DNA of 64,000 bases from Nostoc foliaceum FACHB-393 (lineage in GTDB: Bacteria > Cyanobacteriota > Cyanobacteriia > Cyanobacteriales > Nostocaceae). Positions 25,232 to 33,335 of this stretch are shown one piece after another (positions within the stretch are counted from its first letter, which is position 1; each line of letters starts with the position of its first letter). The stretch is taken from contig NZ_JACJTD010000015.1 in NCBI RefSeq assembly GCF_014698505.1, forward strand, positions 96,316-160,315. Reading direction: 5' to 3'. A program made the position numbers and the translations under genes. The notes under the pieces are model-generated. The model did not search any database, was not told the origin of the DNA, and was given only the letters and a program-made list of their open reading frames with translations.

Positions 25232-26044
25232 TTACCTCGTACAAACATGAGTCGGGTCATCAGCCCTTTCTGCAAATTCCAATCCTTGCGCCAAACGCCA
25301 AGCAAAAACTGGCGGTAAACCCTTTTCGATAATTGCCGCACAGGTTTTTTGATAATCGTAAGGTACTTCCCGCAAATTCACTTCTTGATTTTCTGTGTCA
25401 TAAATCACATATGTCGCATTTGGTCGCCCGTGTCGAGGTTCTCCCACGGAACCTACATTAATAATTCGCTTGAGGGATGTAGTGAAATTGAGTAACTGTT
25501 CTTCTGCTGTCTCAGCTTTGACACTAACCTGTAAACTGCCTGCATCCAAGTTACGCACATAAGGTACATGAGTATGTCCACAAAATAGCACATCCGCTTC
25601 TGTGGAAAGTACTCGCTCCAGAGCGGCATAAGCATCAAGTTCTGGTAATAAATATTCGTGATTGCTGTGGGGGCTACCATGAACAAACGCCAAATTTCCC
25701 TCACGTAAACTATGGGGTAATTGCCTTAAGAATTCGCGGTGTTCTGAATAAATTTCGTTATTTGTCCACTCGTGAGCAATTTTGCCACGTTTTTCAGCCA
25801 ATAACGAGGGATAAGTACAATCACAAGCATTCAGTCCTTCGACAATATCTTCATCCCAACACCCCGCGCAAGTAGGAATATCAAGGGAACGAATTTGTTC
25901 AACTACAGCATTTGGAGAGGGCCCATATCCAACCAAATCGCCAAGACAAAAGATTTTCTCAGCTTTTTGGCGATCGCTATCTAACAATACCGCATCCAAG
26001 GCTTCATAGTTGCCATGAATACATGACATGACCGCGATTTTCAC
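25232..26044 (-). CDS. Metallophosphoesterase family protein
   Basis: A 270-residue YfcE/ApaH-like phosphoesterase. Motifs are MSCIHGN (motif I with Cys where Asp is usual), CLGDLVGYGP (motif II), CAGCWDEDI (motif III, Trp-Asp in place of Asn-His), FVHGSP and FCGHTHVPYV (motifs IV and V, intact His). Its ATG overlaps the stop of the COG0523-like gene by 4 nt, so translation is coupled. The substrate is unknown. Metals other than the usual pair may be used, given the Cys at motif I. Confidence 0.75.
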   Translation of the reverse strand: MKIAVMSCIHGNYEALDAVLLDSDRQKAEKIFCLGDLVGYGPSPNAVVEQIRSLDIPTCAGCWDEDIVEGLNACDCTYPSLLAEKRGKIAHEWTNNEIYSEHREFLRQLPHSLREGNLAFVHGSPHSNHEYLLPELDAYAALERVLSTEADVLFCGHTHVPYVRNLDAGSLQVSVKAETAEEQLLNFTTSLKRIINVGSVGEPRHGRPNATYVIYDTENQEVNLREVPYDYQKTCAAIIEKGLPPVFAWRLAQGLEFAERADDPTHVCTR

Positions 26045-26817
26045 TGTATACTCTCCTCAATTAAGATTTGTTTTACCTGTTCTTGGTATTGTGCGATCGC
26101 AGTTTCTGACAAATAGCAATCTTGCAAGGTTTGTCTAATTGCAGACTCATCCAAGTTTTGTCCCAATACTTCCATCCCACTGAAGCGCTGTGGTCTACCT
26201 TCTAAATGGCGTGGTAGGTCTAATTCTAAAAAATCAGTTGCCGAGATACCCGCCACAAAATCTGCGTATAGTGAACGTCCATCAGCAACATCAAAAATTC
26301 CCTTAGCACGGGAAACGTGGCCGTAAGCGCCGTGGGTAATTTCGTACCAAAATTCGTTTAAACTATCTTCGTCAATAACTTGACCACTGGTTGGCGCACG
26401 CCATAATTGGGTTTGGAGAATGCTGCTATCTACATCTGTGCCTGTGATAATTTTTTCTGCCCAAGTATGATATTCAGAATCTTTGAGGTGGGATGGTAGG
26501 ATGGCGATCGCTTTGTAAGATAAGTTGTCTAATATTTGCTCAATTGCGCCTAATTCTAAGTAAAACCCTAGTTCAATATAGGCAAGTTCCGTAGCTACTA
26601 GCTGGTTGATAAACTCAACTTCTTGCCCATCCCCAAAGACTTTTAACTCTGGGAATTCCGCAGCCACACGTGTCTGATCAATAGGAATATTCCCAGTGCC
26701 AGGACTAAAATAAATTACGTTTTTACTAGAAGTGGTACTGGACATCTGTTGGCAAATCCAAGTAGTTTTGCCACATCCAGCCGGGCCAGCAACGACAGTT
26801 ATGATTGGTACACTCAT
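26041..26817 (-). CDS. COG0523/CobW-like P-loop protein lacking CxCC
   Basis: A 258-residue protein. It has a P-loop VVAGPAGCGKTTW and a CobW C-terminal-like part (AKGIFDVADGRS, LPRHLEGRPQRFSGMEVLG). The canonical metal-binding CxCC and the GTP-specificity N-K-x-D are not found, so it is a divergent relative of G3E metallochaperones. ATG 26817 lies just 7 nt downstream of a Zur box; an upstream frame extension to 26865 would run through that box and is unlikely. It is the first gene of a three-gene run with metallophosphoesterase-like proteins. A zinc-allocation role is inferred. Confidence 0.7.
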   Translation of the reverse strand: MSVPIITVVAGPAGCGKTTWICQQMSSTTSSKNVIYFSPGTGNIPIDQTRVAAEFPELKVFGDGQEVEFINQLVATELAYIELGFYLELGAIEQILDNLSYKAIAILPSHLKDSEYHTWAEKIITGTDVDSSILQTQLWRAPTSGQVIDEDSLNEFWYEITHGAYGHVSRAKGIFDVADGRSLYADFVAGISATDFLELDLPRHLEGRPQRFSGMEVLGQNLDESAIRQTLQDCYLSETAIAQYQEQVKQILIEESIQ

Positions 26818-26824
26818 ATACAAA

Positions 26825-26839
26825 TGATAATCATTTTCA
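26825..26839. promoter_or_regulatory. Putative Zur box
   Basis: TGATAATCATTTTCA matches the 7-1-7 palindrome TGATAATNATTATCA with one mismatch. It sits immediately before the ATG of the COG0523-like gene. The match to Zur rather than Fur is inferred from gene context. Confidence 0.65.
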
Positions 26840-26903
26840 GTCAATTTGCAAATATGGGTGAGCAAATTTCTCCAGTGAATGCTGTAGAAGCTTTTCCAAT
26901 ACC

Positions 26904-26928
26904 AAAAGCCCCCATATGGGGGCTTTTA
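26904..26928 (-). terminator. Terminator of DUF3891 gene
   Basis: A 24-bp perfect palindrome AAAAGCCCCCATATGGGGGC-TTTT, with T-rich sequence at each end. It lies 27 nt downstream of the DUF3891 stop on the minus strand. Confidence 0.75.
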
Positions 26929-26954
26929 TTACTGACTATGGCAGTGACAAATAT

Positions 26955-27695
26955 CTAACTCTTAACGAATGTCCACTCTAGTATCTTGATAGGAGCTTCT
27001 TGTAGTGCTTGAGTTAGTTCGGCACTGCTTTCAAATTTCACCTGGGACAGGTCGCAGGCTTCGACGTTGACCGTGAATTTATCCTCTTGGAAGGGCCAGG
27101 GTTTGACAACAACCAAATTATCACTGCGCTGCATGATGTCATAGCGCTGACCTTCAGGGCCCTTACTAATTTCTAAAAACCGCTCATCGTCGGGTAGTTC
27201 TTGCTGACATAAAATGAGAGAAAGGCGATCGCACCATTGCATAAATGCATAGGCTGCATCTACTTGTTCCTTTTCGATGCCCAGTTCCTTGCGCCAACGT
27301 TGCTGATTTTGAAGTTGCTCATCTAAAAGTTTATCTAGTTCTGAAAGCTGACCACGACTTGGCTCATTTAAACGGCTGATGTGCATGGAAATGAGTAGAG
27401 CCACCCACCGTCCTCGGTAGCGGGCATTGTTTGCCAGATCAGCAAATTTCTTAACACCAATCTCTGCATCCTTCTTTGTGGCGAGAGTGAAGTCCTTTGG
27501 CGCACCTGCTTCAGTAAGAATGTCCTCTTCCCACTCTTTTTCTAGATCATCGTGATGGGAAATTGCAGCGACGGTTTCATATAACCTTGCTGGCGCATCT
27601 TTACGTCGCCACTGTCCTGCAAGTTGAGCTGCTAATAAAGCATGGGCACGATGATAAATGACTTCCCAACCATTTGGTGTGGCATTGACAATCAC
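26955..27695 (-). CDS. DUF3891 family protein
   Basis: A 246-residue soluble protein beginning MIVNATPNGWEVIYHRAHAL, with the family's HRAHALLAAQLAGQW and ISHHDD motifs. The conserved His and Asp residues resemble an HD-like metal-binding arrangement. It has no membrane segment. Function is unknown. It is separated from the Zur-box operon by a terminator, so it is probably a separate unit. Confidence 0.8.
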   Translation of the reverse strand: MIVNATPNGWEVIYHRAHALLAAQLAGQWRRKDAPARLYETVAAISHHDDLEKEWEEDILTEAGAPKDFTLATKKDAEIGVKKFADLANNARYRGRWVALLISMHISRLNEPSRGQLSELDKLLDEQLQNQQRWRKELGIEKEQVDAAYAFMQWCDRLSLILCQQELPDDERFLEISKGPEGQRYDIMQRSDNLVVVKPWPFQEDKFTVNVEACDLSQVKFESSAELTQALQEAPIKILEWTFVKS

Positions 27696-28115
27696 AAATG
27701 AATCTCCTGATTCTCAGTTTTGATTTTGAGTTGAATTAATTTCTGAATCCAGAAACGTCGGGATAAATATTGAAGAGGTGATCGCTCTGACTTCTTGAGT
27801 GTGGCTAAATTAAATATTTATAGCCATTTTCTATTAAGTCTAGGATAGTCCATTCTTCGTAGCGCAGAGATATATGTCCGAAACGCGTGTTGTATCCAAA
27901 TGAATATCAGCAAATACTACTTGGCTTAGATTCCCGACTTCTTAGAGAAGTCGGGAATCTTGTTGTTTAAGAATAATTTAGGATTGTCATAGGTTGGACA
28001 AAGCTAAATTTCCCCTAAAAAATACCTGAGGGGGATAAGCTGTTACGCATTTAATTTGTACATTTACCTAATGACTGATGACTGATGACTGTTAACAGTC
28101 ATCAGTTAACGACCA
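27696..28115. other. Intergenic with hairpin and STRR
   Basis: Besides the hairpin at 27928-27960, STRR-type units (ATGACTG repeats) and an inverted copy lie at about 28068-28110, next to the catalase stop. No gene seen. Confidence 0.5.
27928..27960. repeat. Perfect 15-bp inverted repeat (dispersed hairpin)
   Basis: AGATTCCCGACTTCT and its exact complement are separated by TAG. This GATTCCCGACTTCT-type hairpin is, from memory, common between genes in Nostoc. It may end transcription. Confidence 0.7.
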
Positions 28116-28808
28116 TTAAGAGTGACTTTCTAACGGATTTGCAATGTATTTGAATGTTGGTTCAGAATTCCAAGGGCCACGCTCATCTTGACCATTACCA
28201 TCTGTAGATAGGTTGTAGTAGAGAGCAACAGTTTCATCTGGTTTAATATTACCAAAGAATGGATCTGTCAACTTACCCAGCGAATCTAGAGCTTTCATAA
28301 ACATCTGGGTATGAGAAATTTCTCGTGTTAACAGATGGACTAAAGTCTCTTGGGTTCCTTTGTCAGTTGCCAACTTAATCAATTCTTCGTAAGTCTGACG
28401 AGCACCAGCTTCAGCTGCAACGTTAGCTCTTAAATCACGCACTACATCTCCACCTTCATTCAAGTAACTTGCAGTCCAAGCATTACCCTGACTATCTAGG
28501 AAATGAGGCCCAATACCTCTGACAGCAAAGAGAGTACTCTTATAAGCCTCTGTTTGATCTGTATTCTTAGTATGAGCTTCGATGAGTTTACCAACCATTT
28601 CTAAATGGCTGAATTCCTCAATTGCAATGTCTTGAAGCATGTCTTTAATTCCAGCATTCTCGACATGGAATGATTGAACCCAATATTGAAGTGCTGCACT
28701 AAGTTCTCCAGTAGCTCCACCAAACTGCTCTAAAAGCAACTGAGCAAAACGAGGGTTTGGTTCACTAACGTTAACTGCATGAATAGGTTCTTTTTTGTGA
28801 AAAAACAT
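28116..28808 (-). CDS. Manganese catalase
   Basis: A 230-residue non-heme catalase that dismutates hydrogen peroxide at a di-manganese site. Ligand motifs of the four-helix ferritin-like core are visible: ELSAALQYW, IAIEEFSHLEMVG, AAEAGARQTYEEL and REISHTQMF. The C-terminal tail (YYNLSTDGNGQDERGPWN) is typical of the short cyanobacterial form. The start MFFHKKEP is the only candidate. It is monocistronic and faces a long upstream gap. Confidence 0.93.
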   Translation of the reverse strand: MFFHKKEPIHAVNVSEPNPRFAQLLLEQFGGATGELSAALQYWVQSFHVENAGIKDMLQDIAIEEFSHLEMVGKLIEAHTKNTDQTEAYKSTLFAVRGIGPHFLDSQGNAWTASYLNEGGDVVRDLRANVAAEAGARQTYEELIKLATDKGTQETLVHLLTREISHTQMFMKALDSLGKLTDPFFGNIKPDETVALYYNLSTDGNGQDERGPWNSEPTFKYIANPLESHS

Positions 28809-29240
28809 ACGATTAGACTTCCAAAAATTATGATGTAACAGAAGAGAAAGACTTCACTTGTATTTAAGTTATCAACTCTGAACCAAAATTCTTTCTATCA
28901 GATGGGATAAATGCTAAATCCAAAAGTTAGACAAAGGAAAAGATATTACATCAAAACTGGATGACATTTGGCATTCTTATGCTATAAACACCAAATAAAA
29001 TTTTTTGTAATAGATGAATTAATTGATTATCAATATATAATTCTAAACTTGATTAGCAGTATAGCAATACAACATTAATCAATTGTTTTGTGCTATTTGA
29101 TATCTATCTTAAGACATAAAAATTTTATCTAGCTTTTTGGAGATGCGTTAAAATAATTCGTAATTAGTTAAATCCCCTCAGCCATTATTTTAAAGGTAGA
29201 TTGAGGGGATAATATGTAGCCAATATTTACAGAAGGAATA
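28809..29240. other. Intergenic, promoter region of Mn catalase
   Basis: An AT-rich gap of about 430 bp. No gene or strong repeat seen. Confidence 0.4.
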
Positions 29241-30623
29241 TTAAATGGCGCGGGAAAATTTTGTCTCTCGCATTTTTGTGTGAGTATCAAAGATGACGGC
29301 AATATTTCTTACTAGTAATCTACCGATGTCGGTAATCTGAATCTGATTTTTTGATAAACTAACTAGACCATCAGCTTCTAGTGGCTTTAATGCCTCTAGC
29401 TCTTCAGAGAAATATTCATCAAAACTGATATTATATTTGTTTTCAACATCTTGCTTATGTAACTGGAAGTGAGACATTATACCCATGATTACGTCCCGCC
29501 TGATAATATCATTTTGAGTAAGCTTGACACCTTTGCTAACAGGTAAAGCACCTGCTGCAAGTGTCTGATAATAATCTTTTAATTCCTTGTGGTTTTGGGC
29601 ATAAGCGTCTTCTAACATACTGATGGATGTAGAACCAAAACCAAAGAGTTCTGTTTCAGCGTGGGTAGTGTAGCCCTGAAAATTGCGTTTGAGAGTGCCA
29701 TTACGTTGAGCGATCGCTAGTTCATCATTAGTTTTAGCAAAATGATCCATCCCAATAAATAGATATTGGTTATTCGTCAATTCTTCAATGGTCATTTTCA
29801 GAATCTCTAGCTTTTCCTCTGCTGGGGGTAGCGCCTCTTGAGGAATATTTTTTTGTGTTGGTTTTAGCCACGGTACATAAGCAAAGTTAAAGACAACAAT
29901 TCGGTCAGGATCTAATTCAATAGTCTTTTTCAGCGTCTCCCGAAATGTATCGCGGGTTTGATAGGGTAAACCATAAATTAGGTCTACATTCACACTTTCA
30001 AACTTAGCTTCTTTGACCCAACTCATGACATCAAAGAGCATTTCTTCCGGCTGGACGCGATTTACAGCCACTTGAACTTGGCTATTAAAATCCTGAATGC
30101 CAAAACTAATACGGTTAAACCCAATCTCTCTCAAAAAGAAAATGTAGTTTTTATCGATATAACGGGGATTAATCTCAATTGAGATTTCTGCTTGTGGATC
30201 GATGTTGAAATGACGATTTATATTTTTCCATAACAATTCTACTTGGTGACACTCCAAGTAATTAGGAGTACCGCCTCCCCAGTGGATTTGCAGCACTTTT
30301 CTGTCTGGATCGATTAAAGCTGCGGTGTTTTTGATGTCTTGAACCAAAGACTCCACGTAAGGTTTAGCAATATTCTTGTTGTTAGAAATTACCGTGTTAC
30401 AGCCGCAGAAGTAGCAAGCACTTTGGCAAAAGGGGATGTGGAAATACAAAGAAAGAGGAGTTTTGCGTTGATTCGATGCTGCGATCGCGGCCTTAAAATC
30501 AGTTTCAGTGAATGTTTCGCTTAACTCTGTAGCGGGTGGGTAACTGGTGTATCTAGGTGCGCGAGTGTCGTACTTTTGGATCAGATCCAGATCAAACTTG
30601 ACACCAGGTAATAGAAAAACCAT
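29241..30623 (-). CDS. hemN: Oxygen-independent coproporphyrinogen III dehydrogenase
   Basis: A 460-residue radical-SAM enzyme that decarboxylates coproporphyrinogen III to protoporphyrinogen IX without oxygen. It starts in the family pattern DLIQKYDTRAPRYTSYPPA. The cluster motif is PFCQSACYFCGC (CX3CX2CXC), followed by IHWGGGTPNYL and NRISFGIQDFN. The C-terminal HemN domain has FGFGSTSIS. It lies beside heme oxygenase and acsF. This grouping resembles the low-oxygen tetrapyrrole operon (chlAII-ho2-hemN) of Synechocystis, which is driven by ChlR, so micro-oxic induction is inferred. Confidence 0.95.
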   Translation of the reverse strand: MVFLLPGVKFDLDLIQKYDTRAPRYTSYPPATELSETFTETDFKAAIAASNQRKTPLSLYFHIPFCQSACYFCGCNTVISNNKNIAKPYVESLVQDIKNTAALIDPDRKVLQIHWGGGTPNYLECHQVELLWKNINRHFNIDPQAEISIEINPRYIDKNYIFFLREIGFNRISFGIQDFNSQVQVAVNRVQPEEMLFDVMSWVKEAKFESVNVDLIYGLPYQTRDTFRETLKKTIELDPDRIVVFNFAYVPWLKPTQKNIPQEALPPAEEKLEILKMTIEELTNNQYLFIGMDHFAKTNDELAIAQRNGTLKRNFQGYTTHAETELFGFGSTSISMLEDAYAQNHKELKDYYQTLAAGALPVSKGVKLTQNDIIRRDVIMGIMSHFQLHKQDVENKYNISFDEYFSEELEALKPLEADGLVSLSKNQIQITDIGRLLVRNIAVIFDTHTKMRETKFSRAI

Positions 30624-30780
30624 TTAGTTGCTTTCCAATGAATGAGGGGAGTTGGGAGTGGGGAAGATGAGGGAGATGAGGGAGATGAGGGAAAAAGCTA
30701 GGCAAACTTCCGCCACAGGGTAGCAGAATAATTACTAACTCCTAACTCTTAACTCCTAACTCCAATGACTAATGACTAAC

Positions 30781-31497
30781 TTAATTAGCCGCAGTTACTT
30801 CAGTACTACCTGAATTTTGGGAACGAGTGAGGCTATTAAACAGAACTTGACCGAGTGCTTTAATTAAACTTCCTTCTAACTCTTGAGCCATCTGTAAATT
30901 GAACCCAAAGGCATTATTAGCTTCTGCAACAATCCGTTCTGCTGTTATATCATCAATAGGTAATGCATTTAATGCCTGACGATACTTATCCTTAAATGCC
31001 TTTTTGTCAGGAATTTGCTCAAAATTATAAAAGGATGTGCCTTCATAGCCAGAAAGCTTCAGGGTTGACTGAGCAACTTTTTGTAGCATTTGACCCCCAG
31101 AGAGGTCGCCCATGTAGCGAGTGTAGGTATGACCTAGCAATAAGGCTGGTTCACTAACAGAAATTTCCTGAATGCGGCCAATGTATCTCTGGGTAACGGG
31201 TGAGGCTGTAACTTGCTGCCTCCAATTATTCCCATAATAGAACACCATATCTTTTTCAAGCGAAGATTGGCGATTAAGTTCGGGGAAGTAAACCGCACTA
31301 ATCACAGGATGCTCTACATGGCTCTTTAATGCTGCTTCTAGTTCGCTGTAAACGTAATACAAGTTGCTTAAGAACTTGGCGAAGCAGTCTCTATCCACAA
31401 CTCCTTTCAAAAAACATTTCATGAATCCCACATTTTCCGCAGATGTGTGGGCTTGTTGAGTTCCAGAGCGCAGTTTGATGGCTAGATTACTACTCAT
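30781..31497 (-). CDS. ho: Heme oxygenase (probable low-oxygen paralogue)
   Basis: A 238-residue biliverdin-forming heme oxygenase, the first step to phycobilins. The proximal heme His lies in GTQQAHTSAENVGFM. The distal helix is YTRYMGDLSGGQMLQKVAQ. ATG 31497 (MSSNLAIKLRSGT) fits the family; an ATG at 31524 would add nine residues. Its position between hemN and acsF suggests the ho2-type paralogue. STRR-type units lie past its stop. Confidence 0.92.
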   Translation of the reverse strand: MSSNLAIKLRSGTQQAHTSAENVGFMKCFLKGVVDRDCFAKFLSNLYYVYSELEAALKSHVEHPVISAVYFPELNRQSSLEKDMVFYYGNNWRQQVTASPVTQRYIGRIQEISVSEPALLLGHTYTRYMGDLSGGQMLQKVAQSTLKLSGYEGTSFYNFEQIPDKKAFKDKYRQALNALPIDDITAERIVAEANNAFGFNLQMAQELEGSLIKALGQVLFNSLTRSQNSGSTEVTAAN

Positions 31498-31918
31498 TGT
31501 TGCTTCCTTCATGTTCAAGGGCAAGGTTTCTGGGCAGTCACCGACTCAGGATGCCTGCCAGGGCCAGCTAAAAGATTGTTATTCTAGGTTTAGAAAGGAT
31601 CTGCATTACTCTATCTGGCAAGTACCACTGCCGATGCAAATCCCAACTATTTTTATTTCTACTAAGATTATTTAACTATTAATTTATATATAACTATAAA
31701 GATATTAGTATTTATTTAGGTTTTTCTGATTTTCACCCTTAGGCACATCCCACTTGAGTAGTAACAAAACTGGTTGGGGAATAGGCATTTAAACTCTCCT
31801 GAAACAATAGTTAATAAGTTTATTTCTCACAATTTGCTTTCAATAATTTAACTGATGCTTATAAACAGCTATTTATGCTTATATAACTTTTAAAGGATGA
31901 AATAATCAAAGGATTCTC
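31498..31918. other. Divergent promoter region ho / acsF
   Basis: A 421-bp divergent gap. The ho leader (about 31505-31580) is GC-rich relative to its surroundings and can form a GGCAG...CTGCC stem. The rest is AT-rich. A shared regulator site (ChlR-like) is plausible, but I could not identify one by motif. Confidence 0.4.
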
Positions 31919-32995
31919 ATGGTTAAGTCTCTGGAAACCTCCGAACCTGAGTTGCTAAAACCAGGTGTAAAAGCGCCTGTTCAAGAAACATTATTAACAC
32001 CTCGGTTTTATACCACTGACTTTGAAGCTGCGGCGCAGTTGGATATTTCGTCTCAGGAAGCTGAGTTACTGGCAATTGTAGAGGAGTTACGAGCAGACTA
32101 TAACCGTCATCACTTTGTCCGTGATGAAGAATTTCAGCAGTGTTGGGATCACATTGATGGAGAAACGCGTGCCGCCTTTATTGACTTTTTGGAACGTTCC
32201 TGCACATCAGAGTTTTCTGGATTTCTGCTGTTCAAAGAATTATCGCGCCGTCTGAAAAACCGCAATCCGATTTTGGCGGATGCTTTTAATTTTATGGCGC
32301 GGGATGAAGCACGCCATGCGGGATTTTTGAATAAGTCAATGGCAGATTTTAATCTTTCTCTTGACTTAAGTTATTTAACCAAAAATCGCACTTATACCTT
32401 CTTTCCGCCAGAGTGGATTATTTACACAGTCTACCTATCCGAGAAAATTGGCTACTGGCGCTACATTTTAGTGTATCGTCACATGGAAAAACATCCAGAA
32501 CACCAAATTTATCCCCTCTTTCGCAAGTTTGAGAGTTGGTGTCAGGATGAAAATCGACATGGAGATTTCTTTAAAGCGCTGCTGCGATCGCAACCTCAAC
32601 TATGGAACAATTGGAGAGCTAGATTATGGGTACGTTTCTTTTTGCTGAGTGTTTTTGCTACTCACACATTGACAGTATTTGAACGCGCCACCTTTTATCA
32701 ATCTATTGGGATAGACCCGCGCGAATATAATACTAGAGTCATTGAAGAGACGAATAACACCGCCGCACGGGCTTTTCCGTTGATTTTAAATACAAATCAC
32801 CCAGAGTTTTTCCGACGGTTGGAGAAGTGTTCTGACCTTAATCTGAAACTAGCAGAGATTAACAAGAGCGATCGCTCACCAATTGTAAAATTCTGCCAAA
32901 AATTACCCTTAATAGCCTCCATTGTTGGGCATTTATTGCAGACTTACCTAATCAAACCTGTTGATGCTGAATCATTAAGAGGGACAGTTCATTAG
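31919..32995 (+). CDS. acsF: Mg-protoporphyrin IX monomethyl ester oxidative cyclase
   Basis: A 358-residue membrane-associated di-iron enzyme that forms the chlorophyll isocyclic ring. Iron-ligand motifs are CTSEFSGF, ARDEARHAGF and CQDENRHGDF. Conserved segments are RDEEFQQCWDHIDGETR and FFPPEWIIYTVYLSEKIGYWRY. An AGGA site lies before ATG 31919. It is divergent from ho and hemN. The setting suggests the low-oxygen isoform (ChlAII-like), but the sequence alone does not prove which isoform it is. Confidence 0.93.
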   Translation: MVKSLETSEPELLKPGVKAPVQETLLTPRFYTTDFEAAAQLDISSQEAELLAIVEELRADYNRHHFVRDEEFQQCWDHIDGETRAAFIDFLERSCTSEFSGFLLFKELSRRLKNRNPILADAFNFMARDEARHAGFLNKSMADFNLSLDLSYLTKNRTYTFFPPEWIIYTVYLSEKIGYWRYILVYRHMEKHPEHQIYPLFRKFESWCQDENRHGDFFKALLRSQPQLWNNWRARLWVRFFLLSVFATHTLTVFERATFYQSIGIDPREYNTRVIEETNNTAARAFPLILNTNHPEFFRRLEKCSDLNLKLAEINKSDRSPIVKFCQKLPLIASIVGHLLQTYLIKPVDAESLRGTVH

Positions 32996-33010
32996 ACATC
33001 TGGTGAAAAA

Positions 33011-33033
33011 GAGACGTAGCACTGCTACGTCTC
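33011..33033 (+). terminator. acsF terminator hairpin
   Basis: GAGACGTAGCA and TGCTACGTCTC form an 11-bp perfect stem 16 nt past the acsF stop. The following T-tract is weak. Confidence 0.6.
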
Positions 33034-33335
33034 AATAAGGTTTCTAGATAAGGACTGAAGCAAAAATTTAACTTAACCTTATCCTTTTTTTGATTTGTTC
33101 TTAGTTGTGCCAAAACTTTTAATGCAATATCCTTTATTTTATATCTTCTATAAAAATCCAAAGAATTTTTGAAAAGCTTGACTGCTGATAGCTTTGGGTA
33201 ATGTAAATCAGAGCGTCAATATACTTAAGAAGATTAATACCGGATTATTAAGACTTCTACGTGATATTGTCAAAACAGGTTTAAGGATTCAGCCTTTCTG
33301 TCTGGCATCATACTCACTAAATCAGGATAAACTTT
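33034..33335. other. Intergenic
   Basis: No gene recognised in this gap of about 300 bp upstream of the CBM20-containing gene. Confidence 0.4.

Noticed and set aside
26817..26865. Upstream start for the COG0523-like protein
   Set aside because: It would run through the putative Zur box; ATG 26817 begins at the P-loop strand as expected.
31498..31580. Riboswitch upstream of heme oxygenase
   Set aside because: The leader is GC-rich with a weak stem, but none of the conserved cores I know (cobalamin, glutamine, TPP, others) could be found.
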